Of a stretch of 64,000 nucleotides of DNA, positions 45,097 through 53,977 are shown one piece after another. How positions within the stretch are numbered: the first letter of the stretch is position 1; every line of letters begins with the position of its first letter. Location: the NCBI GenBank assembly GCA_024330965.1, contig JANDJL010000006.1:62001-126000 (forward strand), given 5' to 3'. The translations under genes and the position numbers were made by a program. Source of the DNA: Nitrospira sp. (GTDB lineage Bacteria > Nitrospirota > Nitrospiria > Nitrospirales > Nitrospiraceae). Under the pieces are notes generated by a model, which was not told the DNA's origin, ran no database searches, and saw only the letters and a list, made by a program, of their open reading frames with translations.

Positions 45097-46065
45097 TTAC
45101 TCAACTGGTTGCTCCGCTGTGTCGGTGATGCGCCGTCCGGTGTGGGCGATGAAGACGTCGTCCAGACGGGGGCGATGGTATTCGATGAATTCGATGCCGC
45201 AGCCGAGCCGATTGGCCGTCTCCAGGATGATCGGCAACGCCTTCTCGGGGGATTCGACCCGGATGTCGAGCCCGTTTCTTGTGGCCCGCACCGTTTTGAT
45301 CGCCGGCTGGTTGGCGAGCCCCGCTTCCATTCCGGCAATACGGTCCGTTTCTTTGATCGTCAGCGAGACGATATCGCCGCCCAGCGCCACCTTGAGTTCC
45401 GTCGGGCTGCCCAGCGCTTTGATCCGGCCGCCGTCGATGATGGCGAGTCGATCGCAGAGCTGGTCCGCTTCGTCCAGGTAATTCGTCGTCATCACGACTG
45501 TCAGGCCCCGTGCCTTGAGCATCCGCACGTACTCCCAGATCCGAAGGCGACTTTGAACGTCGAGGCCGAGCGTCGGTTCATCGAGAAACAGGACCTTGGG
45601 ATCGGGAAGCAAGCCGCAGGCGATATCGAGCTTGCGCTTCATGCCGCCGGAATAGGTCTTGGCCGGTCGATCAGCCTGAGCTTCCAGATCGACGAGCTTC
45701 AGCAATTCATCGATTCGCTTGGCGGCTTCTTCTTTGGTCAGGTGATAGAGCGCGCTCAACAGTTGAAGATGTTCTCGTCCGGTCAAGAACCGGTCGATCG
45801 CCCGTTCTTGAGGAACATAGCCGATCAGCCTCCGCACGGTGTCCGCTTCACGCACCGTGTCATGGCCGAAAACGGACGCGGTGCCGGAGGTCGGATGGAG
45901 CAAGGTGATGAGGATGCGCAGGGTTGTGCTCTTTCCCGCGCCGTTCGGCCCCAACAGACCGAAAATCTCCCCGGCGTACACGTGAAACGACAGGTCGGAC
46001 ACGGCCTGGTGGGCGCCGTAGGCTTTGGACAGCCTGTTGACCTCGATCGCGACGGCCCGTTCCAT
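45097..46065 (-). CDS. DrrA-like ABC transporter ATP-binding protein
   Basis: 322 residues: Walker A GPNGAGKST, signature TYSGGMKRKLDIACGL, Walker B KVLFLDEPTLGLD, and VMTTNYLDEADQLCDRLAI. The extended C-terminal domain (about 230-322) matches DrrA/daunorubicin-type ATPases. It starts five bases after the LON-domain protein's stop. Substrate unknown. Confidence 0.92.
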   Translation of the reverse strand: MERAVAIEVNRLSKAYGAHQAVSDLSFHVYAGEIFGLLGPNGAGKSTTLRILITLLHPTSGTASVFGHDTVREADTVRRLIGYVPQERAIDRFLTGREHLQLLSALYHLTKEEAAKRIDELLKLVDLEAQADRPAKTYSGGMKRKLDIACGLLPDPKVLFLDEPTLGLDVQSRLRIWEYVRMLKARGLTVVMTTNYLDEADQLCDRLAIIDGGRIKALGSPTELKVALGGDIVSLTIKETDRIAGMEAGLANQPAIKTVRATRNGLDIRVESPEKALPIILETANRLGCGIEFIEYHRPRLDDVFIAHTGRRITDTAEQPVE

Positions 46066-46070
46066 TTATT

Positions 46071-46760
46071 TTATTCCCAGCCCTTTGGCCCCTGCCGATC
46101 ATGCAGCATGAATTGAAGAAGATCGTTCAGGCGCCGGACTCGTTGGAGCAGCCCGTCCGCCTCGAGCAAAAATTGCTTCTCCAACGGCGTGCATTCCAAA
46201 TGAGTGGCGAGCGTATTAACGAGGATCTCGTCGCTGACTTCGGTGCGGAAGAGTCCTTGCCACGTTGCGTTGTCCTCTCTGGTTTGGAGGAATCGGTCGA
46301 ACATGTCCGTCAATGCGCGGCGAACCTCTGGTGGCAATCCTTTTTCCGTCACCTCTGGTTTCAGGCGAACGGTGGCTTCTCGATAGGGTTTCTCGAAATG
46401 TTCGCGTTCGACCTCGCAGCGGACGAGCCCCTGCAACAGGATATTCGATCGGCCGTCCGGCAAGGGATGAACGCTCACGAGGCGTCCGATGCACAGGGTG
46501 GAATAAATGGCGGGATTGCCATAGTAGTCGGCCTCCCATCCGTCTTTGAGCAGAGCCATGGCAATGCACCGGTCGCCCTTGGTCGCATCGGCCACCATTC
46601 GGCGATAGCGCGGTTCAAAGATGTGAAGAGGAAGATAAGTCCTTGGAAATAAAACGACATTCGGCAAAGGGAACACCGGGAGACGATCAGGAATCAAAAA
46701 AAGGTCCCCCCGGCGTGAGGAAGCGGGATTTACCGGTTTCGATTCTCGGTCCGTTCTCAT
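46071..46760 (-). CDS. LON substrate-binding-domain protein (LonN)
   Basis: 229 residues. Residues about 25-220 match the ATP-dependent protease La N-terminal domain: LPVFPLPNVVLFPRTYLPLHIFEPRYRRMV, CIGRLVSVHPLPDGRSNILL and GLVRCEVEREHFEKPYREA. There is no ATPase or protease domain, so this is the stand-alone LAN/PUA-like form found in many bacteria. Function unknown; it leads the ABC operon. Confidence 0.87.
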   Translation of the reverse strand: MRTDRESKPVNPASSRRGDLFLIPDRLPVFPLPNVVLFPRTYLPLHIFEPRYRRMVADATKGDRCIAMALLKDGWEADYYGNPAIYSTLCIGRLVSVHPLPDGRSNILLQGLVRCEVEREHFEKPYREATVRLKPEVTEKGLPPEVRRALTDMFDRFLQTREDNATWQGLFRTEVSDEILVNTLATHLECTPLEKQFLLEADGLLQRVRRLNDLLQFMLHDRQGPKGWE

Positions 46761-46960
46761 AAGCGTTCAAGTCACGATAGCCGAGAGTTGTGAAAATTGT
46801 CAACGGATCAACGGACCGTCCGTCGCAGGAGAAGATCGTCACGCGCCTTTCCATGTGTTCGAATCGTGTTCGAATCACGGTCAATTGGTCGGGCTTCTCT
46901 TCCCGTGTTATAAGTCATGCTGTGACTCGCTCTGGATCATGGTCTTTGTTTGTGCGGCCA

Positions 46961-48109
46961 ATGGGAATCGGCGGCCTCGGCCTGCTGCCGATGCTTCTCG
47001 CCATCGGTCTGGTTGTTTGGTCCACGGGCGATGGTCTTCAGGCGAGAGAAGCAGCCTCTGTCTCCCCATCGTTCAAACAGGCCGCAGCCGGTTATCGATT
47101 TGAGTTTCCGAAAGACCATGGGGCGCATCCGGATTTTCGAACCGAATGGTGGTACTACACGGGCCACTTGCGGGCTCAGAACGGACGGACGTTCGGATTT
47201 GAGCTCACGTTCTTTCGTCGAGCCATTCCGCCGGAGGACGTGAAAACCCAGCCGTCGCAGTGGTCGATTACCCAGTTCTATTTTGCCCACTTCGCCTTGA
47301 CCGACCTCGCGAATGGTCGATTTCATTTCGCCGAGAAAGTCAGCCGAGCCGGGTTGGGGAAGGCCGGGGCCGACGAGTCTCGGCTTCGTGTTTGGATCGA
47401 TGATTGGCGGGCTGAGATGCCGGCCGTTTCCTCCGGACCGCACAGTCTTGTGGCCAAGACCGACACATTCGCCGTTTCGCTGACTCTTCAACCGGCAAAG
47501 CCGCCGGTCATCCACGGTCTCGATGGGACCAGCCGCAAGGGAGCGGCCGAAGGACAAGCCTCGCACTACTATTCGTTTACCAGGCTGGCGACGACGGGGA
47601 CCGTGACCGTCGGAGCGGATCGGTTTGAGGTGACGGGGCTCAGTTGGATGGATCATGAATTCAGTTCAACCGATTTGAGTTCAGACCTGGTGGGATGGGA
47701 TTGGTTCAGCCTTCAGTTGACCGACGACAGCGAGCTGATGCTCTATCGCATGCGCCGGAACGACGGGTCATCCGATCCCGCTTCCAGCGGGACCGTGGTC
47801 TCTCCGGACGGACGGGCCCGGCATCTCCCTATCCACGACTTTATGATTACCTCAACCGCAACCTGGACCAGTCCAAAGAGTAAGGCCGTGTATCCTGCTC
47901 GATGGCGCGTGATGGTCCCCTCGCTGGATCTCACGTTGGAGGTGACTCCCTTACTGGCGGATCAGGAGCTCCAAACCGGCGGCAGCGCCGCCGTCACTTA
48001 TTGGGAAGGGGCGGTCTCTGTATCCGGGACGAAGCGGGGCCGCCCGATCGGCGGCCAGGGGTATGTTGAGTTGACGGGGTATGCCGAACGGGTCATCCAG
48101 CAATTGTAG
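46961..48109 (+). CDS. Secreted AttH/CrtC-like lipocalin-domain protein
   Basis: About 382 residues from ATG 46961; the frame is open upstream to 46790 but those residues are not protein-like. A signal peptide (LGLLPMLLAIGLVVW ... LQAREA) precedes FPKDHGAHPDFRTEWWYYTGHL, the hallmark of the AttH/carotenoid 1,2-hydratase family, followed by FGFELTFFRR, HYYSFTRLATTGTV and GLSWMDHEFSS (the conserved His). The real substrate of stand-alone members is generally unknown. Often found next to ABC exporters (LolCDE-like), as here. Confidence 0.82.
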   Translation: MGIGGLGLLPMLLAIGLVVWSTGDGLQAREAASVSPSFKQAAAGYRFEFPKDHGAHPDFRTEWWYYTGHLRAQNGRTFGFELTFFRRAIPPEDVKTQPSQWSITQFYFAHFALTDLANGRFHFAEKVSRAGLGKAGADESRLRVWIDDWRAEMPAVSSGPHSLVAKTDTFAVSLTLQPAKPPVIHGLDGTSRKGAAEGQASHYYSFTRLATTGTVTVGADRFEVTGLSWMDHEFSSTDLSSDLVGWDWFSLQLTDDSELMLYRMRRNDGSSDPASSGTVVSPDGRARHLPIHDFMITSTATWTSPKSKAVYPARWRVMVPSLDLTLEVTPLLADQELQTGGSAAVTYWEGAVSVSGTKRGRPIGGQGYVELTGYAERVIQQL

Positions 48110-48500
48110 CCGGTGTGATCGGTAAGAGAAGAATGCCCGCCGTCGTTCCCCTTGGTCGGAACAAACCGGATTGTGGGAGAATCCGCGTCTCATGACGTCC
48201 CTGCATGTTTGGTGCTTGGCTGGGGGAGGATATGGTTGCGGTATCCTCCATGCCGGCATTTGAAACGTGATGCCATGGTTCGACCTCGGACCAATCAAAC
48301 AAAGGGGGAGCAGAGGGGGAGCCGGACAAGTAACCAAACGGGCGACTCAAAACGCCGTCGTGCGTGCGAAGAGAAAAAGAGAACGTGCGAGCGGAGTTCC
48401 GGTGCCCGGCTCTTCTGCATTACCTCCTGTGAGGGGTGAGGGACTGCTATCTGCCTTGACTCCCCTGCAATCGCTGTGGTTCAGTTTGTTGCATCACGCC
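48110..48500. other. 390-base stretch without a supported gene
   Basis: A frame starting at 48267 runs through here into the lipoprotein gene, but its first 78 residues are Arg/Gly-rich and precede a clear signal peptide, so they are probably untranslated leader. I see no RNA or terminator. Confidence 0.4.
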
Positions 48501-49550
48501 ATGGCGACCATGAGAGTTCGTCCCTTCGCTCGAAAGACCGTCTTGCCCCTCGTGATCCTCTTCCTTGGTTGGCAGCTTGGCTGCCAGAAAGACAGTGAAT
48601 CGATCGTGTCGATTGCCCTTCATCCCCGGAACCCCGACATCCTCTACGTCGCCACCAACGATGCGGTCTACAAGTCGCGCGACGGGGGAGCCACGTGGGA
48701 GCGGTTTTCGAGTTTCAGCGCGAGGCGAGTGACGACGCTTGCGATCGATCCGCTGCTACCCGCTACCGTCTATGCCGGCACAATGGGCGACGCGGTGTAC
48801 AAGAGTCCGGATGGCGGGCAGCGATGGATCCCGCACAACGTCGGGCTGAAAGATCATGTCTCGTTCGTCAATCAATTCGTCTTCCATCCGGCGCTCACGG
48901 AAAACATCTACGCGGCGACCACCGTCGGCGTGTTCTACACGAAAGATGCAGGGCGGGAATGGGAAGAGCGCATGAACGGCATGAAAGAAGTCCACATCGT
49001 GACGGCGCTGGCGATCAATCCCAAAGAACCGGCGGTGTTGTACGCCGGCACAACGGGGGGGATTTATCGATCAGACGATGGCGGGATGAAGTGGAAAAAA
49101 ATCAACAACGGCTTAATCCCCGAGACGGAGCTGATGGCGGCGATGGCGCTGGGCGTCAATGCCATTGAAATCGACGGAACGAATCCCGACATTGTGTATG
49201 CGGGGACGACCAAAGGCCTCTTTCGCACCGTGGATAAGGGCGAGCATTGGGAACGAATCGGTCGGACTCTGTCGGATCCGTTTGTCTGTTGCCTCGTCCT
49301 GCATCCGAGTGATCCGATGGTGTTGTATCTCGGCGGTCCGGCGGGAGTATGGAAAAGTTCGGATGGCGGGCAAACCTGGCACGTCGTCAATCAGGGACTC
49401 GCGACGCTCAATATCAGGGCCTTGGCCATGGCGCCAACGAATGCACGGATACTCTACGCCGGGACGAACGGTAGCGGTCTCTATCGGTCGACCGATGCCG
49501 GTGCAACCTGGCAGCCGGTTCCGCTCAAAGCGGCGGCAAAGCGGCAATGA
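48501..49550 (+). CDS. Lipoprotein with BNR/YCF48-like beta-propeller repeats
   Basis: About 349 residues from ATG 48501 or 48510. The N-terminal segment VLPLVILFLGWQLGCQ looks like a lipoprotein signal with Cys in a slightly unusual lipobox. Then come six or so repeats 'xAGTxxGxYRSxDGGxxWxx', for example YKSRDGGATWERFSSF, YKSPDGGQRWIPHN, YRSDDGGMKWKKIN, FRTVDKGEHWERIG, WKSSDGGQTWHVVN and YRSTDAGATWQPVP. They form a sialidase-like propeller. In plant chloroplasts a similar protein (HCF136/YCF48) assembles photosystem II; here function is open. The stop overlaps the next ATG (ATGA). Confidence 0.78.
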   Translation: MATMRVRPFARKTVLPLVILFLGWQLGCQKDSESIVSIALHPRNPDILYVATNDAVYKSRDGGATWERFSSFSARRVTTLAIDPLLPATVYAGTMGDAVYKSPDGGQRWIPHNVGLKDHVSFVNQFVFHPALTENIYAATTVGVFYTKDAGREWEERMNGMKEVHIVTALAINPKEPAVLYAGTTGGIYRSDDGGMKWKKINNGLIPETELMAAMALGVNAIEIDGTNPDIVYAGTTKGLFRTVDKGEHWERIGRTLSDPFVCCLVLHPSDPMVLYLGGPAGVWKSSDGGQTWHVVNQGLATLNIRALAMAPTNARILYAGTNGSGLYRSTDAGATWQPVPLKAAAKRQ

Positions 49551-49882
49551 GTTCCACGCCCGATCCCCTTCAGTCTCTCGCGGAAGAATTCCGGCGCCAT
49601 CTCGATATGTTCTATGGCCGTCTCAAGCTGGCTCCGCCCTACGACAGTGTCGAGAAGGCTGTCCGGACCCTGACGAAGACCGTCCGATCCTTGCCGGAAG
49701 AAGAACAGCGTCACATCATCGACGATCCCGTCGCACGATGGGAACAGTTTCGGCTGGCTTTTGAACGGTCGGGTCTTGCCAAGAAACATCGGGGCATCAT
49801 TGCCGGCTTGGCGCGCAACCGGGCATCCGTGGATTTGCCGGCCGACTATGACCACTTTTTGAATTTGTTCGTCTCACGGTGA
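49547..49882 (+). CDS. Hypothetical protein coupled to the lipoprotein gene
   Basis: 111 residues, starting four bases inside the previous stop. No family recognised. It is helical and acidic: LQSLAEEFRRHLDMFYGRL, YDSVEKAVRTLTKTVRSLPE. There is no signal peptide, so it is cytoplasmic, in contrast to its partner. Confidence 0.6.
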   Translation: MSSTPDPLQSLAEEFRRHLDMFYGRLKLAPPYDSVEKAVRTLTKTVRSLPEEEQRHIIDDPVARWEQFRLAFERSGLAKKHRGIIAGLARNRASVDLPADYDHFLNLFVSR

Positions 49883-49887
49883 ACCGG

Positions 49888-50505
49888 TCATGAGCGAGGG
49901 GAGCCCTCAAGGGCTTCTCGCAGCTCCTCATACACTCTCGTCAGACGGTCGTTTTCCAATCGATAGGAGAGAATCACCGTGACGATTCCCGTGAGGAGGA
50001 CAAGCGCGGCTCCGGCGACAAGCCCGATTCCCAGAAACGTGCCTTGCAGGGAAGAAAACCCACCATCGCGCGCGTACGTCGCAATGAACGCCAGCGATCC
50101 AATCACCACCACGGCGAACCAAAGCAGCGTGATCAGAGCGGATGACCAGGGGATGCGCTTGACGCAAAGCGCCGTCAGGCTTTGGTTGTCGGTGAAGAGG
50201 TGGATAAGGCCTTTAACGGGCCAGGCCGTGCGGAATCCCATTGAAAACAAGCGATATTGCGGACGTATCGCGATGGCGGACAGTTCGGGATAGAACCGGG
50301 CGACTCCATGGGGCAGCTTCAGCAGACCATCGGCGTCGAAGTGATCGCGCACGGTGTTCAACGTGCGTATCGTCCATTGATCCTGGCTTCGAGCGACACT
50401 GCATCCATACCGGATGGCATCGGGGGTCAGGCGGACGAAGTACAACCAGTCTCCCAGGATCAACCCAATGAGTAGGACGCTGGCGAACAGACCGGCGATG
50501 ACCAT
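49888..50505 (-). CDS. Membrane protein of unknown function
   Basis: 205 residues with an N-terminal helix (MVIAGLFASVLLIGLILGDW), a soluble middle of about 90 residues including DHFDADGLLKLPHGVARFYP, and two more helices (ALITLLWFAVVVIGSLAF and GTFLGIGLVAGAALVLLTGI). No domain recognised. The gene is convergent with the preceding one, five bases apart, and divergent from the methyltransferase. Confidence 0.65.
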   Translation of the reverse strand: MVIAGLFASVLLIGLILGDWLYFVRLTPDAIRYGCSVARSQDQWTIRTLNTVRDHFDADGLLKLPHGVARFYPELSAIAIRPQYRLFSMGFRTAWPVKGLIHLFTDNQSLTALCVKRIPWSSALITLLWFAVVVIGSLAFIATYARDGGFSSLQGTFLGIGLVAGAALVLLTGIVTVILSYRLENDRLTRVYEELREALEGSPRS

Positions 50506-50595
50506 GACTCGTACCTATCCCATAGCCGTTGCCGGCGAATCAAGGTGCCGACGGTGGCGGGAGCGGCGGGAAAGGCAATGTTGCTGTCCGGAGAT

Positions 50596-50623
50596 CGTCA
50601 TCGATCGGACGTCATCGATCGGA
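50596..50623 (+). repeat. Two perfect tandem 14-base direct repeats upstream of a promoter
   Basis: CGTCATCGATCGGA occurs at 50596-50609 and again immediately at 50610-50623. Each copy carries the palindromic core ATCGAT. They end 16 bases before the -35 box of the promoter at 50640-50668, a location fitting an activator or repressor site for the methyltransferase gene. Confidence 0.6.
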
Positions 50624-50639
50624 TAGGCGAAGAAGTTTA

Positions 50640-50668
50640 TTGACTCGGTTGGGAGACTTGGCTAGAGT
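50640..50668 (+). promoter_or_regulatory. Sigma-70-type promoter for the methyltransferase gene
   Basis: TTGACT (50640-50645), a 17-base spacer and TAGAGT (50663-50668). The start point would be near 50675, leaving a leader of about 145 bases before the ATG at 50819. The leader has a possible hairpin, GGCGGG (50687-50692) with CCCGCC (50711-50716). Confidence 0.6.
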
Positions 50669-50818
50669 AGGCCCCGTTTGCGTTTGGGCGGGTCTCTCGC
50701 GTCTCGGTTTCCCGCCTCGAGGGTTTCCCCCCCACACATCGACAGCAGCGTTAGTCTCCTTGCGTCGCTCGGTCATCGGTAGGACGGGGCGCAAGTCGTC
50801 TGAGGCTTGGAGGGAACG

Positions 50819-51559
50819 ATGAATCGCGACAAGATCGAACGGGTCTATACGACCTACGCCGGGTTCTATGATCACGTGTTTGGGAAGGTATTCCAGGAGG
50901 GACGGGAATCCGCCATTCGCAACCTCAATGTGCAGCCCGGTGAGACGGTGCTGGAGGTCGGTGTGGGGACCGGCATCGCGCTCCCGATGTATCCCAGCCA
51001 CTGTCGCATTGTGGGCATCGACTTGTCCGAGGGCATGTTGGCCAAGGCCAAAGAACGGGTCGAGGCCCTTCGGCTTTCGCACGTTCAGCTCCACAGGATG
51101 GATGCCGGAGCCATGGAGTTCCCCGACGACAGTTTCGATACGGTCGTGGCGGCGTATGTCGTGACGGCGGTACCTGACTATCGGAAGGTCGTTAACGAAA
51201 TGATTCGAGTCTGCCGACCTGGGGGCCGCATTGTCATGCTGAACCATTTCAGCAATGGGAACAAGGTCATCAACGCCATCGAACGGGTCCTTTCACCCCT
51301 CACCAAACATTTGGGGTGGAGGACCGATCTCTCGCTGAACACCGTCTTGGAGGGGACGTCGCTCCTGGTCGCCCGCAAACAGAAGGTCAATCCGCTCCGA
51401 TTGTGGGCCTTGGTCGAATGTGTCAATGGCAAAGACGGCTGTCGGCCTACGGGCTGTCCTGCTTCCGACCAATATGGCGCCTCAGGATACTCGAACGGTG
51501 GCGGGACGGCGAGCTATTCGAACGGCAATGGCCGCTATCCCCATGAAGCCGTTCTCTAA
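50819..51559 (+). CDS. Class I SAM-dependent methyltransferase (PmtA-like)
   Basis: 246 residues from ATG 50819 behind TTGGAGGGAACG. The fold is clear: YTTYAGFYDHVFGKVFQEGR, motif I VLEVGVGTGIALPMY, VGIDLSEGMLAKAKE, and FDTVVAAYVVTAVPDY. This resembles the phosphatidylethanolamine N-methyltransferase (PmtA)/UbiE branch. The last 35 residues are a polar tail rich in Ser, Asn, Gly and Tyr (GASGYSNGGGTASYSNGNG), which is unusual for the family and probably disordered. Lipid headgroup methylation is a guess. Confidence 0.8.
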   Translation: MNRDKIERVYTTYAGFYDHVFGKVFQEGRESAIRNLNVQPGETVLEVGVGTGIALPMYPSHCRIVGIDLSEGMLAKAKERVEALRLSHVQLHRMDAGAMEFPDDSFDTVVAAYVVTAVPDYRKVVNEMIRVCRPGGRIVMLNHFSNGNKVINAIERVLSPLTKHLGWRTDLSLNTVLEGTSLLVARKQKVNPLRLWALVECVNGKDGCRPTGCPASDQYGASGYSNGGGTASYSNGNGRYPHEAVL

Positions 51560-51571
51560 TGCGGTTCTTCT

Positions 51572-52387
51572 CTAGATCGATCTTGCCCGACTGTTTCTTG
51601 TCATCCAGGTTTCCCATTCATGGTTTGGAATGATCGTTGTGCCGACGAGACAGGTCCCTTCGAAATTCCGCGTGATGCGGCAGGCCAGGATTTCAACGAT
51701 GCGGCACACCTGGCGGTCTTGCGAGCCTAGGATCCGCAACATCAGCCCAAAGCCGTCTCCCGCGAGCGGCTTATACATCATCACGCGCACCGCATTCGTG
51801 TTGTGACCCGTTGGACGATCGGCTGGAGTTAAGTCTCCCTCCCATGTCACCGTGGGGTGGGCGGCTCCATCCCGTGTGGTTGACGTCCAAACGCAAGGAA
51901 GACCCGCTTTGTCGAGTTGGTCCAACAGCCATTGGACGGTGGGACCGTCGGCTGTGTGCCCTTGGAACGTCCATCGTGCCAAGTCGGCAAAGAGATGGGA
52001 AGAGACGATGGGAGCGGAGACTTCTTGAAAGTGAGCTTCGTCGCAGACGATGTAGAGTTCTCCCTGCGGGTCGAACCAAAAGCGCAGTCGCCCCGCGCTG
52101 TACTCTGCCTGGATGACGTCGAGTGACGAGCAGTCCGCACCTTCCTGCTCCAACAGCGAAAAATCCGTCACGCCGGTCATCGTGAGCTTGGCGACGCGAA
52201 TCGACCCGTGCGCCTGGTAGCGGATGGTGACCGAGACCGTGGTGCCTGCCGGGATGTCCCGCCCAGACTCTTCATCAAACAGGCGTCGTTTGGACATCTG
52301 TACGTCCGTGACGTAGCCTGAGCGGAATCCTCCCGTGTGGACGATCAGCCATCTGAGGTCTTCGCCGGTCTTAATCGTGTGTTGCAT
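51572..52387 (-). CDS. Hypothetical protein
   Basis: 271 residues, no family recognised. No signal or membrane helix. The first 70 residues read like a small beta-barrel (GYVTDVQMSKRRLFDEESGR, VSVTIRYQAHGSIRVAKLTM), and a conserved-looking TVQWLLDQLDKAGLPCVWTS segment sits in the middle. The C-terminal EILACRITRNFEGTCLVGTT resembles a loosely PilZ-like strand pattern but lacks the RxxxR motif. It stops 12 bases from the convergent methyltransferase gene. Confidence 0.55.
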   Translation of the reverse strand: MQHTIKTGEDLRWLIVHTGGFRSGYVTDVQMSKRRLFDEESGRDIPAGTTVSVTIRYQAHGSIRVAKLTMTGVTDFSLLEQEGADCSSLDVIQAEYSAGRLRFWFDPQGELYIVCDEAHFQEVSAPIVSSHLFADLARWTFQGHTADGPTVQWLLDQLDKAGLPCVWTSTTRDGAAHPTVTWEGDLTPADRPTGHNTNAVRVMMYKPLAGDGFGLMLRILGSQDRQVCRIVEILACRITRNFEGTCLVGTTIIPNHEWETWMTRNSRARSI

Positions 52388-52551
52388 GTGTCCATTGTAG
52401 CCGACAGGGAGTTAGACGGCTAGGCGGTCACGGAGTTCCGGCGGGTATTTTCCGGCTGCGCCGACCGTTTGCCGGGCAAGGGAGGAGCCCGCAGGAAGAT
52501 GTCTGATGGGAGTGGATCGTCGAGCGTCTTCGTCGCTCGCCGGAACGTGAT

Positions 52552-53064
52552 TCACTCGCCCGCCAGGGTCCGTCGGTACACGGCCAAATCATGGGGAGAG
52601 AAGCAACAGAAGATGATGTCATGAAGCATGGGAACGTTCGCCAGGGACTCGCGGACCGTCGTAACGGCGATCTTGGCGGCCTCTTCAATGGGATAGCCGT
52701 AGACGCCGGTGCTGATGCTCGGAAAGGCGAGGCTTGTGATGTGGTTGGCGGCCGCCAGTTCAAGACAGCGTCGATAGCAGGAGGCGAGCAATGCTGCTTC
52801 ACCTTGCCCGCCGCCTTGCCAGATCGGACCGACCGTATGGATGACGTATCGGGCGGGAAGTCGATAGCCTCTCGTGAGTTTGGCGTCCCCGGTTCGGCAG
52901 CCGCCCAGCATCCGGCACTCTTGGGCCAGTTCGGGGCCGGCGGCGCGATGGATTGCGCCGCAGACTCCCCCGCCGGGGAGCAGTGATTCGTTGGCGGCAT
53001 TGACGATTGCGTCAACGTTCAGGGTGGTGATGTCGGCGTAAACGGCTCGAAGGGTCGGCGGCAT
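52552..53064 (-). CDS. Macrodomain protein, O-acetyl-ADP-ribose deacetylase-like
   Basis: 170 residues covering one macrodomain: [51 protein letters not shown] and [19 protein letters not shown]. These are the ADP-ribose-binding loops of the MacroD/YmdB class. The catalytic Asn-Asp-type residues and GGGV loop are intact. It likely hydrolyses ADP-ribose esters or O-acetyl-ADP-ribose. It is divergent from the amidotransferase gene. The frame 52428-53015 on the same strand is a shadow. Confidence 0.92.
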   Translation of the reverse strand: MPPTLRAVYADITTLNVDAIVNAANESLLPGGGVCGAIHRAAGPELAQECRMLGGCRTGDAKLTRGYRLPARYVIHTVGPIWQGGGQGEAALLASCYRRCLELAAANHITSLAFPSISTGVYGYPIEEAAKIAVTTVRESLANVPMLHDIIFCCFSPHDLAVYRRTLAGE

Positions 53065-53218
53065 GATACGGCCTTTCTACGGCGATCTATGCGTCTATGC
53101 GCCGTGGATCGCAACAGGACCGGGGACGCTCGTTCGACGTGGGCTCACGGTGGAAAACCGTACGAGTCTTGTGATTAGATGTCAACCCGCAGGGCGGGAG
53201 CGAAGGATCGACGAGGCT

Positions 53219-53902
53219 ATGCGGGCGGTGTGTCTCCAACACGTTCCCTTTGAAGGGCCGGGCGCTTTTGCGTTGTCGCTCGCGAAGCGGGGTGTCGTGC
53301 TGGAGCGGCGTCTCGTTCCACAGGACGGACTCCCACGCGAGGCGGGCGACCTGCTGATCGTCATGGGAGGGCCGATGTCGGTCAACGATGCCGACCCATG
53401 GATTGCTGAAGAAACCGACTTCATCCGATCCGCGCTGTTGTCCGGCAAACCGGTGGTCGGCGTTTGCCTCGGCAGCCAATTCATGGCCAAGGCGTTGGGC
53501 GCCGAGGTTCGATCGGGCAAGGCGCTGGAAATCGGAATGACGAGAGTCCGGCTGACGGCCGAGGCCGGAGAGGATCCGGTGTTCAGCACCTTCCCCGATT
53601 CGTTCGAGGTGTTTGAATGGCACGGCGAGGTGTTCGACCTGCCCGACGGCTGTGTGCCGTTGGCAGGATCGGACATCGCGCCGCTCCAAGCGTTTCGCTA
53701 TGGCCTGCATGCTTATGGTCTGCTGTTTCATCTGGAGATGGACGAAGACGGGATCGAGAGATTGTGCCGGGAATGTTCCGGCGATCTCGTCAAGACCCAG
53801 TTGGCAGCGGAAGAGGTAAAAGCAAGCGCGTTCCCACACCTTGCGGAACTCCACGCCATGGCCGACCGACTGGTCGGTCACCTCCTGATGTCGCAACGTT
53901 GA
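53219..53902 (+). CDS. Class I glutamine amidotransferase-like protein
   Basis: 227 residues from ATG 53219 behind GACGAGGCT; the upstream frame to 53063 is not protein-like. The core is class I GATase: LLIVMGGPMSVNDADPWI, PVVGVCLGSQFMAKAL with the nucleophile Cys in VCLGSQ, a His in LLFHLEMD, and Glu in the last motif (LEMDEDG). Unattached amidotransferases of this GuaA/YfeJ-like type often act on peptides or small thiols; the partner is unknown. Confidence 0.85.
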   Translation: MRAVCLQHVPFEGPGAFALSLAKRGVVLERRLVPQDGLPREAGDLLIVMGGPMSVNDADPWIAEETDFIRSALLSGKPVVGVCLGSQFMAKALGAEVRSGKALEIGMTRVRLTAEAGEDPVFSTFPDSFEVFEWHGEVFDLPDGCVPLAGSDIAPLQAFRYGLHAYGLLFHLEMDEDGIERLCRECSGDLVKTQLAAEEVKASAFPHLAELHAMADRLVGHLLMSQR

Positions 53903-53977
53903 TTCTCATCGTGAGGGTGAAGTAGCCTACCGCGGCGACTCGAGATGACAGATTCTTAGAAAAAGGAGAGGACACGC

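Noticed and set aside
48267..48500. N-terminal extension of the BNR lipoprotein
   Set aside because: Residues are Arg/Gly/Lys-rich and precede an obvious signal peptide, so translation most likely starts at 48501 or 48510.
52428..53015. 195-codon minus-strand frame overlapping the macrodomain gene
   Set aside because: Pro/Ser/Arg-rich product with no motif; the macrodomain gene in the other frame has all family motifs.
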